A stretch of DNA of 64,000 nucleotides from Sphingobium fontiphilum (lineage in GTDB: Bacteria; Pseudomonadota; Alphaproteobacteria; Sphingomonadales; Sphingomonadaceae), in the NCBI RefSeq assembly GCF_014196635.1, contig NZ_JACIEB010000003.1:248001-312000 (forward strand). Direction: 5' to 3'. The notes under the pieces are model-generated. The model saw only the letters and a list, made by a program, of their open reading frames with translations. It was not told where the DNA came from and did not search any database. The translations under genes and the position numbers were made by a program. Positions 50,720 through 61,599 of this stretch are shown piece by piece (positions within the stretch are counted from its first letter, which is position 1; each line of letters opens with the position of its first letter).

Positions 50720-52120
50720 TCAGCTGCGCGGGGTCGCGCGTTCGGCGACATAGGCGGTCACCGCCTCGAACGTCGCGGGCAGCTTCGCAAAGGATTCCTC
50801 CCGCGCGAACAGGTCGCCCACGCGCGCGGGCAGCGGCGGGCGGGTGCCGGTGGCGCGTTCCACCGCGTCGCGGAACTTGGCGGCATGGGCGGTGGCGAGG
50901 GTAACCACCGGAATGGCGGGGTCCAGCGCCAGATCGCGCGCGGCGGCGAGGCCGATGGCGCTGTGCGGGTCAATCACCTGCCCGGCGGCGTCATAAGCCC
51001 AGCGCATCGCCATGGTCATGCTGTCAGGGTCGATCCGGGCGGAGGTGAAGATGTGCGCCGCGCCTTCGCGCTGGGCGTTGGTCAGGCGCATCGCCTTGCT
51101 CGCCTCGAAACCGCGCATCTGTTCCGCCAGCGCCAGTCCGTCGCGGCCGCCCGCGTCGAACAGCAGCCGTTCGAAATTGGAGCTGACCTGAATGTCCATG
51201 CTGGGCGTCGCGGTCGGCACCACCTGCCCCTGGCTGTAATCGCCCTGGGAAAGGGCGCGGTGGAGGATATCGTTGACATTGGTCGCGACCACCAGCTTCG
51301 CCACCGGCAGACCCATTTGCGCGGCGACATAGCCCGCGAACACGTCGCCGAAATTGCCGGTCGGGACCGAGAAGGCGACCGGCCGTTCGGGCGCGCCCAG
51401 ACGCACGGCGGCGTAGAAATAATAGACGACCTGCGCCATCAGCCGCGCCCAGTTGATGCTGTTGACCGCCGACAGGTTGAAGCGGGCGGAAAAATCCGGG
51501 TCGTTGAACATGCGCTTCACCAGCGCCTGCGCATCGTCGAAGCTGCCGTCGATGGCGATGTTGTAGACATTGGGCGCCAGCACCGTCGTCATCTGCCGCC
51601 GCTGCACATCGGACACGCGGCCATCGGGGTGGAGCATGAAAATGTCGATCTTCTCCCGCCCCGCGACCGCGTCGATCGCCGCCGATCCGGTGTCGCCCGA
51701 CGTCGCGCCGACGATGGTGAGATGATCGTCGCGGCGCGACAGGAAGCGTTCGAACAACTGCCCCAGCAATTGCAGGGCGACATCCTTGAACGCCAGCGTC
51801 GGGCCGTGGAACAGCTCCAGCAGCCAGTGGCGATGGTCGAGCTGCACCAGCGGGGTCACCGCATCATGGCTGAACCGGCCATAGGCGGCGGCGCACAGGT
51901 CGCGCAGTTCGTCTTCGCTGAGCGACCCGGCGACGAAGGGCGCCATGACGCGCACCGCCGTTTCGACATAGGACAGGCCAGCCAGAGCGCGGATCATGTC
52001 GGGCGAAAATTGCGGCCATTGGCTGGGCAGATAAAGGCCGCCGTCCGACGCCAGCCCCGCCAGCGTGACATCTTCGAAACCGAGCGCGGGCGCGCTGCCC
52101 CTGGTGCTGATATAGTCCAT
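50720..52120 (-). CDS. thrC: Threonine synthase
   Basis: This 466-residue PLP enzyme makes threonine from O-phosphohomoserine. MDYISTRGSAPALGFEDVTL is the usual N-terminus and fixes the start at ATG 52120. GGLYLPSQWPQFSPDMI follows. The PLP lysine is in FHGPTLAFKDVALQLLGQLF near residue 113, the phosphate-binding loop is VGATSGDTGSAAIDAV, and FSVPTGNFGDVFAGY is the second conserved block. This is the long (class 2-type) form without a SAM-binding extension. It is on the same strand as the second surf1, 55 bases downstream, ending the cox-DUF983-surf1-thrC series. Confidence 0.96.
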   Translation of the reverse strand: MDYISTRGSAPALGFEDVTLAGLASDGGLYLPSQWPQFSPDMIRALAGLSYVETAVRVMAPFVAGSLSEDELRDLCAAAYGRFSHDAVTPLVQLDHRHWLLELFHGPTLAFKDVALQLLGQLFERFLSRRDDHLTIVGATSGDTGSAAIDAVAGREKIDIFMLHPDGRVSDVQRRQMTTVLAPNVYNIAIDGSFDDAQALVKRMFNDPDFSARFNLSAVNSINWARLMAQVVYYFYAAVRLGAPERPVAFSVPTGNFGDVFAGYVAAQMGLPVAKLVVATNVNDILHRALSQGDYSQGQVVPTATPSMDIQVSSNFERLLFDAGGRDGLALAEQMRGFEASKAMRLTNAQREGAAHIFTSARIDPDSMTMAMRWAYDAAGQVIDPHSAIGLAAARDLALDPAIPVVTLATAHAAKFRDAVERATGTRPPLPARVGDLFAREESFAKLPATFEAVTAYVAERATPRS

Positions 52121-52175
52121 AGTGGGAAAGCGCGGTAACGCCGCAACGGCGCGGGAGCAAGCCAATACGCGCGGT

Positions 52176-52796
52176 TCAGCCTCGCGCGCGGCGGCGAAGC
52201 GCCAGAATATAGATGGTGGCGGCGATCCCGGCGAACAGGAACCATTGGACCGCATAGGCCAGGTGGTTGTTGGGCACGTCGGCCGCGCCGGGCGGGGCGA
52301 CGGGTTTGAGGCCCGCGGGCGCGGCGCGCGCGACCAGCATGGGGCGCAGCGGCGGGGCCTTACCAAAGAGGCGGGTGATGAGCGCGCGATGATCGGGCTC
52401 TTCCGACAGCCATCCTTCGACGCGGCCTCCCGCCCAGTTCACGCGCTCATCGGGGCGCTGGCCGACGCCCAGCGCAATGAGCGCGCCCGGCCCCTCCGCC
52501 CCGGTCGCGCATTGGGCGATATGGCGGTAACCGACAGCGCCGTCAGCCGCGCGGCCCGCCACCACCTGCCACCCGACCACGCGCAGGCAGACGACCGAGG
52601 ACGGGCGGAACAATATTTCGGGCGGCACCGGCGGCCATTTGGGGAAGGCGACGGGCGGTCGGCCGGGGTTGGCGGCGGCCATGGCGATGGCGGCGTTCTT
52701 CTCGGCGCGCCGGTCAAGCTGCCAGAAGCCGAGGCCGATCATCACCGCCATCAGCGCGGCGACGATGAGCGTGGGAATGACGGGCAGTCGCGGCAT
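52176..52796 (-). CDS. SURF1-family protein (cytochrome c oxidase-associated)
   Basis: This 206-residue SURF1 begins at ATG 52796 with helix 1 LIVAALMAVMIGLGFWQLDRRAEK (G-x-W-Q-x-x-R motif). GYRHIAQCATG, LGVGQRPDER and the C-terminal NNHLAYAVQWFLFAGIAATIY (N-x-H-x-x-Y-A-x-Q-W) complete the signature. SURF1 inserts haem a into subunit I of aa3 oxidases, consistent with the upstream ctaCDBGE operon. It differs clearly from the cyo-linked SURF1 in sequence and length. DUF983 ends 2 bases before its start. Confidence 0.92.
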   Translation of the reverse strand: MPRLPVIPTLIVAALMAVMIGLGFWQLDRRAEKNAAIAMAAANPGRPPVAFPKWPPVPPEILFRPSSVVCLRVVGWQVVAGRAADGAVGYRHIAQCATGAEGPGALIALGVGQRPDERVNWAGGRVEGWLSEEPDHRALITRLFGKAPPLRPMLVARAAPAGLKPVAPPGAADVPNNHLAYAVQWFLFAGIAATIYILALRRRARG

Positions 52797-52798
52797 AT

Positions 52799-53194
52799 TC
52801 AATCGCGGGGTTCGGCGATGCGGCCTTCGCGCGCCTTGTTGCGATATTCGAGGATCAGGAGCGCGCCCTTGGCGACGCGCAGGCTGCCGACGACGGCGGC
52901 GACGGTCACCGGGGTCCAGATCAGCATGTGCAGCCAGAGCGGCGGATGCGCCCTGAACTCCAGCACCAGCGCGAGGATGACGATGATCGTGCCGACGATC
53001 AGCGTCAGAAAGGCGGCCGGGCCATCCCCGACGTTGAACTGGCTGTAATCGAGGCCGCAGGCCCGGCAGCGCGCGGCGAAGCGCACCGGGCCGTCGAACA
53101 GGGTGGGCGCGCTGCAAGCGGGGCACTGGCCGCGCGCCGACGCGGCGAGCAGGGCGCCAAGCGGCGGGCGGGCGGAAGGTGACGGCTGATCCAT
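52799..53194 (-). CDS. DUF983 membrane protein
   Basis: This protein of about 131 residues starts at ATG 53194; an ATG at 53206 is possible. The N-terminal zinc-ribbon-like part is GQCPACSAPTLFDGPVRFAARC then RACGLDYSQFN (two C-x2-C pairs). Two membrane helices follow (FLTLIVGTIIVILALVLEF and HMLIWTPVTVAAVVGSLRVA). The family is consistently found next to cytochrome c oxidase genes in alphaproteobacteria and is presumed to aid their assembly, but its biochemical role is not established. It lies between ctaE and surf1. Confidence 0.9.
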   Translation of the reverse strand: MDQPSPSARPPLGALLAASARGQCPACSAPTLFDGPVRFAARCRACGLDYSQFNVGDGPAAFLTLIVGTIIVILALVLEFRAHPPLWLHMLIWTPVTVAAVVGSLRVAKGALLILEYRNKAREGRIAEPRD

Positions 53195-53224
53195 GCCCTC
53201 CCCCATAGCCCGCGCCCGACCAAA

Positions 53225-53256
53225 AGAAAACGGCCGGAGCATCGCTGCCCCGGCCG
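53225..53256 (-). terminator. Rho-independent terminator after ctaE
   Basis: On the minus strand CGGCCGG, a 12-base loop and CCGGCCG form a 7-bp GC stem followed by TTTTCTTTT. It lies 22 bases after the ctaE stop and ends the main cytochrome c oxidase operon. DUF983, surf1 and thrC beyond it would need read-through or their own promoter. Confidence 0.75.
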
Positions 53257-53278
53257 CTTTGTCGGAATGGAGGGAGGA

Positions 53279-54109
53279 TCAGCCGCCGTGAACCGGTGCG
53301 CCCCAGCCGCCCCAGACATAGATGGCGACGAACAGGAACAGCCAGACGACGTCAACGAAATGCCAGTACCAGGCCGCCGCTTCGAAACCGAAATGCTGGC
53401 GGGGGGTGAAGTGCCCCTTATAGGCGCGGACGAGATTGACGATCAGGAAGATCGTGCCGACCAGAACGTGGAAGCCGTGGAAGCCGGTCGCCATGTAGAA
53501 AGCCGAGCTGTAGGGCGATCCGCCGAAGGGAAACGGCGCATGGGCATATTCATAGGCCTGGATGCAGGAGAAGATCGCGCCCAGGATGATGGTGCACCAC
53601 AGGCCCTTGATGAGGCCGTCGCGGTCGCCGTGGATCAGCGCGTGGTGCGCCCAGGTGACGGTGGTGCCCGAGCAGAGCAGGATCAGCGTGTTGAGCAGCG
53701 GCAGTTCGAACGCGCTCATCACCTCGATCCCCTTGGACGGGAACAGGCCGTCGATCGGCGGCAGAGCCGAGGGGAAGAGCGAGAAGTCGAAAAAGGCCCA
53801 GAACCAGCCGACGAAGAACATCACTTCGGACGCGATGAACAGGATCATGCCGTAGCGCAGGTGAAGCTGAACCACCGGCGTATGGTCGCCGGCATGGGCT
53901 TCCGATATGACATTGCCCCACCAGCTATACATGGTGAAGAGAACGCCCGCGAGGCCGATCAGAAACACCCAGCCGCCGGCCGGGCCGAACGCGTCAGGAT
54001 GCATCCACATCACGCCGCCAAAGGCCATGACGAGCGCCGACATCGCGCCGAAGAGCGGCCAGATGCTGGGCGGAAGAATATGATAATCGTGGTTCTTGGC
54101 GCCGGCCAT
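53279..54109 (-). CDS. ctaE: Cytochrome c oxidase subunit III
   Basis: This 276-residue subunit has seven membrane helices. The N-terminus [20 protein letters not shown] is the classical opening and fixes the start at ATG 54109. [26 protein letters not shown] carries the conserved Glu and the R-x-G-M motif. [20 protein letters not shown] is the G-F-H-G-x-H block, and [20 protein letters not shown] ends it. It stabilises the proton-pumping core of the aa3 oxidase. It is last in the ctaC-D-B-(peptide)-G-E order and is followed by a terminator. Confidence 0.96.
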   Translation of the reverse strand: MAGAKNHDYHILPPSIWPLFGAMSALVMAFGGVMWMHPDAFGPAGGWVFLIGLAGVLFTMYSWWGNVISEAHAGDHTPVVQLHLRYGMILFIASEVMFFVGWFWAFFDFSLFPSALPPIDGLFPSKGIEVMSAFELPLLNTLILLCSGTTVTWAHHALIHGDRDGLIKGLWCTIILGAIFSCIQAYEYAHAPFPFGGSPYSSAFYMATGFHGFHVLVGTIFLIVNLVRAYKGHFTPRQHFGFEAAAWYWHFVDVVWLFLFVAIYVWGGWGAPVHGG

Positions 54110-54152
54110 GGTGGTTTTCCCTGTCCCTCGGTTCGGTTTTTCGACTTTTGCC

Positions 54153-54731
54153 TTAGCTCGCCTTCCCATCCTGCTCAACAGGATAGAAGGTGTAGCTGAG
54201 CGTAATTTGCTGCGTATCCTTGTTATCGGGATCGTCGATGATTTTCGGATCGACATAATAGAGGACGGGCATCCGCACCTCCTGCCCCGGCTGCAAGGTC
54301 TGCTGGGTGAAGCAGAAACACTGAATCTTGGTGAAATAGGCGCCCGCCTGGGTCGGCGTGACGTTGAAGCTGGCCGTGCCCGACACCGGCTTGTCCGACA
54401 TGTTCTTCGCGATGAAGATCGCCATCGACCTGGCGCCGACGGTCACCGTCTGGGTCGGCTGTTCCGGGTGGAATTGCCAGGGCATACCCGGCTGCACGTT
54501 GGAATCGAAACGGATCGACATGCTGTGGCCGGTCGCTTCGCGCACCTGGACGTCGGCGGCGGCGCGCTGGGTGGTGCCGCCGAAACCGGTCTGTTCGCAG
54601 AAGATGCGGTAGAGCGGCACCGACGCGAAGCCGAGCGCGAGCATGGCGAGGCCGACGACGAACATCGCCGCCATCGTCCGGCGGTTGCGGCGATCCCGGT
54701 CGAAGGGCGAAGGGGGCAAAGTCGCCATCAT
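54153..54731 (-). CDS. ctaG: Cytochrome c oxidase assembly protein CtaG (Cox11)
   Basis: This 192-residue copper chaperone is anchored by one N-terminal helix ([21 protein letters not shown]). The periplasmic domain contains [21 protein letters not shown] and the copper-binding motif [21 protein letters not shown] (C-F-C-F), followed by VLYYVDPKI. Cox11 delivers copper to CuB of subunit I. Two ATG codons in tandem start the frame, and the first overlaps the stop of the upstream 45-residue membrane peptide. All functional cysteines are present. Confidence 0.95.
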   Translation of the reverse strand: MMATLPPSPFDRDRRNRRTMAAMFVVGLAMLALGFASVPLYRIFCEQTGFGGTTQRAAADVQVREATGHSMSIRFDSNVQPGMPWQFHPEQPTQTVTVGARSMAIFIAKNMSDKPVSGTASFNVTPTQAGAYFTKIQCFCFTQQTLQPGQEVRMPVLYYVDPKIIDDPDNKDTQQITLSYTFYPVEQDGKAS

Positions 54732-54865
54732 ATCGCGTGGCTCGCGCCGATCTTCGCCAGGGTGATGGCGAAGAACAGGATCACCAGCGCGCCCAGCAGC
54801 AGGCCGGTGACGATGGAGCGCGATTTCTGGCGCGCGCGGATCTGTTCCAGTTCCTCCGGCGTCAT
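54728..54865 (-). CDS. 45-residue single-pass membrane protein in the cox operon (CoxF-like)
   Basis: A short frame runs from ATG 54865 to TGA 54728. It reads [20 protein letters not shown] at the N-terminus and then one hydrophobic helix ([20 protein letters not shown]) with a short tail. Its start overlaps the ctaB stop (ATGA), and its stop overlaps the ctaG start, so it is fully embedded in the operon, which strongly supports translation. Comparable small proteins (CoxF or cytochrome oxidase assembly-factor-like peptides) sit between ctaB and ctaG in other alphaproteobacteria. The function is not established. A basic N-terminus suggests N-in topology. Confidence 0.82.
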   Translation of the reverse strand: MTPEELEQIRARQKSRSIVTGLLLGALVILFFAITLAKIGASHAI

Positions 54866-55770
54866 GCGAACACCCAGCGGTCGACGACGACCGCGCCGAA
54901 GAGAAGGAAGAGATAGAGAATGGAATATTTGAACAGCCGCCTTTCGGGCTGCATCAGCGCGGGATCGCTTTCGCGCCGACGATAGACCTGAAAGGCGAAG
55001 ACGGCGAACAACGCAGTGCCCAGCAGCGCCGCCGTGCCATAGATCGGCCCGGTCAGGCGCAGCAGCACCGGCGCCATCGCCGCGACCGCCATGATCGCGG
55101 TGTAGAACCAGATCTGGCGGCGGGTGGCGACTTCGCCCGACACGACCGGCAGCATGGGGATGCCCGCAGCGGCGTAATCGGTCTTCACGAACAGGGCGAG
55201 CGCCCAGAAATGCGGCGGCGTCCAGAAGAAGATGAGGCAGAAGAGCGCGATGGGCAGCGCGGTTATGTCGCCCGTCACCGCCGCCCAGCCGATGACCGGG
55301 GGGAAGGCCCCCGCCGCGCCGCCGATGACGATATTCTGCGCCGTCCGGGGCTTCAGCCAGATGGTGTAGACGATGACATAGAACAGGATCGAGACGGCCA
55401 GCACGGCGGCGGCGACCCAGTTGGTCGCCATGCCCATCAGGATGACCGAAAAAACGCCGAGGCCAACGCCGAAATGCAGCGCCGACTGGCGATCCATGCG
55501 CTTGTCGGGCAAGGGTCGCCGGGCGGTGCGCTTCATCAGCGCGTCGATGTCGGCTTCATACCATTGGTTGAGCGCGGCCGCAGCGCCCGCGCCCACGGCG
55601 ATGCACAGGATCGCGGTGAAGGCCAGCACCGGGTGAATATGGCCCGGCGCCGCCAGCAGGCCGCACAGGCCGGTGAACACGACCAGCGACATCACGCGCG
55701 GCTTCGTCAGCGCGACGAAATCCCGCCAGTGGGCGGGCATGGTGGCGTGGTTCATGGTCACGGTCGTCAT
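54862..55770 (-). CDS. ctaB: Protohaem IX farnesyltransferase
   Basis: This 302-residue UbiA-superfamily prenyltransferase makes haem O from haem [22 protein letters not shown] is the N-terminal helix, and the first Asp-rich motif is [21 protein letters not shown] (N-x3-D-x2-D-x3-R-T). A second polar motif is seen in the [20 protein letters not shown] region. About eight to nine membrane helices are predicted. The start ATG 55770 is followed by another in-frame ATG 5 codons later, and either is possible. It lies between ctaD and the small membrane peptide, supplying haem for the oxidase. Confidence 0.95.
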   Translation of the reverse strand: MTTVTMNHATMPAHWRDFVALTKPRVMSLVVFTGLCGLLAAPGHIHPVLAFTAILCIAVGAGAAAALNQWYEADIDALMKRTARRPLPDKRMDRQSALHFGVGLGVFSVILMGMATNWVAAAVLAVSILFYVIVYTIWLKPRTAQNIVIGGAAGAFPPVIGWAAVTGDITALPIALFCLIFFWTPPHFWALALFVKTDYAAAGIPMLPVVSGEVATRRQIWFYTAIMAVAAMAPVLLRLTGPIYGTAALLGTALFAVFAFQVYRRRESDPALMQPERRLFKYSILYLFLLFGAVVVDRWVFA

Positions 55771-55840
55771 ATCATTCCATCCGAAAGACAGGCGGGGGCG
55801 AGCCGACAGCCCGCCCCCGATCATCGTTCGTCAGCGCGGA

Positions 55841-57550
<1,710 letters not shown>

Positions 57551-58612
57551 TCAAAGCTTGGCGGAGGCGGCGCCCTGCGGCGCGGCCTGGGCGGTCTTGG
57601 CGGGCGCCTTGGCGGCATCGGCCGTGGCGGCGGGCGCCGCAGTTGCGGCTGGCGCCGCTCCGGGCAGCTTGCCGCCCTGCGAAAGCACCCACTGGTCGAA
57701 CTGGGCCGGGGGCAGCGCCTCGATCGCGATCGGCATGAAGCCGTGGCGCGCGCCGCACAGTTCCGAACACTGGCCGTAATAGACGCCCGGCTTCTCGATG
57801 GTGAAGCTCTTTTCATTCAGGCGGCCCGGCACGGCGTCCATCTTCACCCACAGCGAGGGGATGGCGAAGCTGTGGATCACGTCGGCGCCGGTGATGATCA
57901 GCTTGATCGGGCGACCGGCGGGCAGGACGAGGCGGTTGTCGACGGCCAGAAGGTTCGGCTCGCCATTTTCCAGCGCCTTTTCGGGGGGCAGCAGGTTCGA
58001 GACGAATTCGGGAATGCCCGCGTCCGGATATTCATAGCCCCAATACCATTGGTAACCCGTGACCTTGACGGTCAGCGCATCCTTGGGCGCGGGCTTGTAC
58101 TGATCGGCGAGCAGGCCGATGGAGGGCACCGCGATCACCAGCAGGATCAGCACCGGAACGACGGTCCAGAGCACTTCGATCAGCGTGTTGTGCGCGGTCT
58201 TCGAAGGATTGGGGTTGGCGGCCCGGCGGAAGCGGATCATCACGAAGATCATCAGCAGCAGCACGAAGATCGAGATGATGGTGATGATCGGCAGCAGCAG
58301 CACGTCGTGCAGCCAGCGGGCGGTGTGGCCGGTGGGGCTGAACTGTTCCTGCAGCGTGATTTCGCCCGGGCTGGGCATGCCGACGCCTTCGGTCGGCTTC
58401 ATGCGCGGCGGGGCGGCGACGGTCGCGGCCTTTGCATCCGGCGCGGCTTCTGCGGCATTGGCCGCTTCTTCGGCGGCGGGGGCCGCGGCGTTGGCCGATT
58501 CGACCGGCGCGGCGGCGGCGGCGTTATCCTGCGCCAGCGCCATGTTGTTCATCGCCATGGCTGGCGCGAAGGCCAGCAACCCGGCGAGAACGAGCGATTT
58601 CACCTTCATCAT
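57551..58612 (-). CDS. ctaC: Cytochrome c oxidase subunit II
   Basis: This 353-residue subunit has a signal peptide (SLVLAGLLAFAPAMA) and two membrane helices (LLPIITIISIFVLLLMIFVMI and VLWTVVPVLILLVIAVPSIGLL). The CuA domain with GVYYGQCSELCGARHGFMPI supplies the Cys-x3-Cys, His and Met ligands; YQWYWGYEYPDAGIP is the electron-entry tryptophan strip. Low-complexity Ala/Pro-rich stretches occur both after the signal peptide (about residues 30-75) and at the C-terminus (last 35 residues). No haem c motif is fused. It heads the operon and is divergent from pyrE. Confidence 0.96.
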   Translation of the reverse strand: MMKVKSLVLAGLLAFAPAMAMNNMALAQDNAAAAAPVESANAAAPAAEEAANAAEAAPDAKAATVAAPPRMKPTEGVGMPSPGEITLQEQFSPTGHTARWLHDVLLLPIITIISIFVLLLMIFVMIRFRRAANPNPSKTAHNTLIEVLWTVVPVLILLVIAVPSIGLLADQYKPAPKDALTVKVTGYQWYWGYEYPDAGIPEFVSNLLPPEKALENGEPNLLAVDNRLVLPAGRPIKLIITGADVIHSFAIPSLWVKMDAVPGRLNEKSFTIEKPGVYYGQCSELCGARHGFMPIAIEALPPAQFDQWVLSQGGKLPGAAPAATAAPAATADAAKAPAKTAQAAPQGAASAKL

Positions 58613-58827
58613 AAGCGTCTCGATACCCCGTATCCCCTAGGCGCCTCCTCGGGCGAAAGGGCGCGCTTCATGCGTCATTTCCCCCACCCGGTCGGACTGC
58701 CGCGGCTTATAGGCACAGATTTTGACAGGCCTCAAGCCATTGTGGAGCAGATTTTCTTCCCGGTTGCAACGATCCGCGCCCCCGCCTATTCCGCTGCCCG
58801 CGCACGGATGCGCCACAACAGGAAGCA

Positions 58828-59415
58828 ATGGGCATGACCGACGAGGAAGTATTGGCGGAATTCAGGGCGGCCGGCGCGCTGCTGGAGGGGCATTTCATCC
58901 TTTCTTCCGGCCGGCGGAGCGCCAATTATCTGCAATGCGCGCGCGTGCTGATGAATCCGGAGCGCGCGGCGCGGCTGGCGCTGGCGACGGTGCAGAAAAT
59001 GCCCCGCGAACTGCGGCAGGAGATTGACGTCGTCGTTTCGCCCGCCATGGGCGGCATCATCATCGGCCATGAAATCGGCCGCGCGCTGGGCAAGGACGCG
59101 CTGTTCCTGGAGCGGCCGGAGGGCGTTTTCGAACTGCGCCGGGGCTTTGCATTGCAGCCGGGGCAGAAGGTGCTGATGGTCGAGGACGTGGTGACGACCG
59201 GCCTGTCGTCGCGCCAGGCGATCGAAGCGGTGGCGGCGGCGGGCGGCGAAGTGATCGCGGAGGCCGCGCTGGTCGACCGGTCGGCGGGCGAAGTCGAGCT
59301 GGGCGTGCCCTTCTATCCGCTCGTCAGCATCAATTTCCCCGTCTATGATGCCGACAACCTGCCCCCCGCCCTGGCCGCCCTGGAACCGGAAAAGCCGGGT
59401 AGTCGTAAAAATTGA
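58828..59415 (+). CDS. pyrE: Orotate phosphoribosyltransferase
   Basis: This 195-residue enzyme of UMP synthesis contains the type I PRT core. HFILSSGRRSANYLQCARVL begins the hood region. DVVVSPAMGGIIIGHEIGRAL and LERPEGVFELRRGFAL follow, and VLMVEDVVTTGLSSRQAIE is the PRPP-binding motif. Two starts are possible: ATG 58828 with AGGAAGC close by, or ATG 58834. It forms orotidine 5'-phosphate from orotate and PRPP. It precedes pdxJ by 21 bases in a probable pyrE-pdxJ-acpS-lepB operon. Confidence 0.95.
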   Translation: MGMTDEEVLAEFRAAGALLEGHFILSSGRRSANYLQCARVLMNPERAARLALATVQKMPRELRQEIDVVVSPAMGGIIIGHEIGRALGKDALFLERPEGVFELRRGFALQPGQKVLMVEDVVTTGLSSRQAIEAVAAAGGEVIAEAALVDRSAGEVELGVPFYPLVSINFPVYDADNLPPALAALEPEKPGSRKN

Positions 59416-59436
59416 AGCAATGCAAGAATTGAGGCC

Positions 59437-60171
59437 ATGATGCCGCCGATCCCGCTGCGCCTGGGCGTGAATATCGACCATGTGGCGACCATCCGCAACG
59501 CGCGCGGGGGCGCCCATCCCGATCCCGTCAAGGCCGCGTTGCTGGCGGTGAAGGCGGGCGCGGACGGCATCACCGCCCATCTGCGCGAGGATCGCCGGCA
59601 TATTCGCGACGAGGATATCGCGACGCTGATGGCGGCGCTCAATGTGCCGCTCAACCTGGAGATGGCGGCGACCGGCGAGATGCTGGAGATCGCGCTGCGC
59701 CACCGGCCCCATGCCGCCTGCATCGTGCCCGAACGGCGCGAGGAGCGCACGACCGAAGGGGGCCTCGACGCCGCCGGGCAGATCGAGGCGCTCGGCCCCA
59801 TCGTCGCGGCGCTGAACGAAAGCGGCGTTCGCGTCAGCCTGTTCATCGAGCCCGATCCGGCGCAGATCGAGGCGGCGATCCGCCTGAAAGCGCCCGTGGT
59901 CGAGTTCCACACCGGCCGTTACGCCCATGTGAGCGGCGCGGCGCGGGCGGAGGAGTTGCGCCGCATCGCCGACGCCGCCGCGCTGGCGGCCAAGAACGGG
60001 ATCGAGCCCCATGCGGGCCATGGCCTGACCTATGACAATGTCGGGCCGGTCGCGGCGATTCCGCAGGTCGCCGAGCTGAACATCGGCCATTTCCTGATCG
60101 GCGAGGCGATTTTCGACGGGCTGGAGGGCGCGGTCCGCGAAATGCGGCGGCAGATGGACCTGGCGCGGTGA
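59437..60171 (+). CDS. pdxJ: Pyridoxine 5'-phosphate synthase
   Basis: This 244-residue TIM-barrel enzyme condenses 1-deoxyxylulose 5-phosphate with 3-amino-2-oxopropyl phosphate. The N-terminal [20 protein letters not shown] is diagnostic. [55 protein letters not shown] and the C-terminal [21 protein letters not shown] complete the active-site loops. The catalytic residues (Glu and two His) fall within these blocks. A GAGGCC-type site precedes ATG 59437. A palindromic repeat element separates it from acpS. Confidence 0.97.
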   Translation: MMPPIPLRLGVNIDHVATIRNARGGAHPDPVKAALLAVKAGADGITAHLREDRRHIRDEDIATLMAALNVPLNLEMAATGEMLEIALRHRPHAACIVPERREERTTEGGLDAAGQIEALGPIVAALNESGVRVSLFIEPDPAQIEAAIRLKAPVVEFHTGRYAHVSGAARAEELRRIADAAALAAKNGIEPHAGHGLTYDNVGPVAAIPQVAELNIGHFLIGEAIFDGLEGAVREMRRQMDLAR

Positions 60172-60183
60172 GCTTTGCTGAAC

Positions 60184-60307
60184 ATCCTCCCCTGCAAGGG
60201 GAGGGGGACCGCCAGCGAGGCTGGCGGTGGTGGGGTATCCCGCTATCGGGAGGGCGACACCCCTCCGTCGCCCCTTCGGGCCGCCACCTCCCCTTTCAGG
60301 GGAGGAT
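60184..60307. repeat. Extragenic palindromic repeat between pdxJ and acpS
   Basis: The left end ATCCTCCCCTGCAAGGGGAG and the right end CTCCCCTTTCAGGGGAGGAT are near-perfect inverted copies. Internal arms (GCCAGCGAGGCTGGC, CCCCTTCGGG) form extra hairpins. Elements of this ATCCTCCCC...GGGGAGGAT type recur between genes in sphingomonads. The right end supplies GGGGAGGA, 7 bases before the acpS TTG start. Confidence 0.85.
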
Positions 60308-60313
60308 GGTCCT

Positions 60314-60730
60314 TTGATCATCGGCCTGGGGTCCGACCTGTGCAATATCGAGCGGATCCAGCATTCGCTCGACCGGTTCGGGGATCGTTTCGTGCAGCGC
60401 GTGTTTACCGAGGTCGAGCAGGCCAAGGCGGCGCGGCGGCCGCTGACCCGCGCGGGGACGCTGGCGAAAAGATTTGCGGCCAAGGAGGCCTTTTCCAAGG
60501 CGGTGGGCACGGGGTTCAGGGCCGGGGTGTTCATGCGCGACATCGGCGTCGTCAACGCGCCGTCGGGCGCGCCGACGCTGGCGCTCACCGGCGGGGCGAA
60601 GGCGCGGCTGGACGCGATGACGCCGGCGGGCCATGAAGCCGTCATTCACCTGACCCTGACCGACGATCATCCCTGGGCGCAGGCCTTTGTCGTGATCGAA
60701 GCCGTCATCATCGAAGCGCGACCTTTATGA
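60314..60730 (+). CDS. acpS: Holo-[acyl-carrier-protein] synthase
   Basis: This 138-residue phosphopantetheinyl transferase moves 4'-phosphopantetheine from CoA to [21 protein letters not shown] holds the metal-binding Asp, and [18 protein letters not shown] the second motif with the catalytic Glu and Lys. AFVVIEAVI is the last strand. The start is taken as TTG 60314, because it places I-I-G-L-G-S-D directly after the initiator as in the family and because GGGGAGGA lies 7 bases upstream within a repeat element. No ATG or GTG fits. The stop overlaps the lepB start. Confidence 0.93.
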   Translation: MIIGLGSDLCNIERIQHSLDRFGDRFVQRVFTEVEQAKAARRPLTRAGTLAKRFAAKEAFSKAVGTGFRAGVFMRDIGVVNAPSGAPTLALTGGAKARLDAMTPAGHEAVIHLTLTDDHPWAQAFVVIEAVIIEARPL

Positions 60731-61599
60731 CAGCAGACCATCCCGACGACGCCGCACCCGACAGCGTTGACAGCCCGGCCGAAAAGGCCCCGGCCGTCAA
60801 CTGGTGGCATGAGGCGAAAAGCATCGCGCTGCTGATCCTGGCGGTGCTGGCCTTCCACAGCTTTGTCGCCAAGCCTTTCTACATCCCGTCGGAATCGATG
60901 ATGCCGGTGCTGCTGAAGGGCGACCGGCTGGTGGTGAGCAAATTCCCCTATGGCTGGTCCTATGTCTCGCCCAGTTTCCATCCCCTGCCCTTCATCAAGG
61001 GGCGGGTTTTCGGGCGGTTGCCGCAGCGGGGCGACATCGTCATCGCGTCGCCCGCCAACCGGCGCGAGGATTATATCAAGCGCGTCATCGGCCTGCCCGG
61101 CGACATTATCGAGGTGCGCGGGGGGCAGGTGGTGCTGAACGGCGAGCCGATCCGGCAGAAGGCTTTGAAGCCCCTGCGCATCCCGGTCGACGCCAACAGC
61201 TCCTGCCCGCCGGAGCAGTTCCCCGGCGCGCTGGTGACCGACCGCAGCGGGCGGGAGTGGTGCGAACTGCCGGTGCGGCGGGAGATTTTGCCCAATGGCA
61301 AAACCTATCTGACCATCGACGTGGGGCCGAGCGCGTTCGACTGGTATGGGCCGGTGCGGGTGCCCGCGAACCATGTGTTCCTGATGGGCGACAATCGCGA
61401 CAACAGCGCCGACAGCCGCGCGCCGCTGGACGAAGGCGGGCTGGGCGGGCCGGTGCCGTGGGAGGCGATTGGCGGGCGGGCGGAGTTCCTGACCTTCTCG
61501 CTCGACGGGACGACGGGGTGGAACCCGGTGAGCTGGTGGCGCTCGCTGCGCGGCGGCCGCGCGGGCGACAGCCTGCGCCCGGCGAGTTACGAGGAATGA
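60727..61599 (+). CDS. lepB: Signal peptidase I
   Basis: This 290-residue type I signal peptidase has one N-terminal membrane helix ([20 protein letters not shown]). The catalytic serine is in [20 protein letters not shown] and the general-base lysine in [20 protein letters not shown]. Box E is [21 protein letters not shown] longer periplasmic insertion (about residues 150-205) is present. The start ATG 60727 overlaps the acpS stop (ATGA). In many alphaproteobacteria rnc and era follow lepB, but here the chromosome changes character directly downstream. Confidence 0.96.
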   Translation: MTADHPDDAAPDSVDSPAEKAPAVNWWHEAKSIALLILAVLAFHSFVAKPFYIPSESMMPVLLKGDRLVVSKFPYGWSYVSPSFHPLPFIKGRVFGRLPQRGDIVIASPANRREDYIKRVIGLPGDIIEVRGGQVVLNGEPIRQKALKPLRIPVDANSSCPPEQFPGALVTDRSGREWCELPVRREILPNGKTYLTIDVGPSAFDWYGPVRVPANHVFLMGDNRDNSADSRAPLDEGGLGGPVPWEAIGGRAEFLTFSLDGTTGWNPVSWWRSLRGGRAGDSLRPASYEE

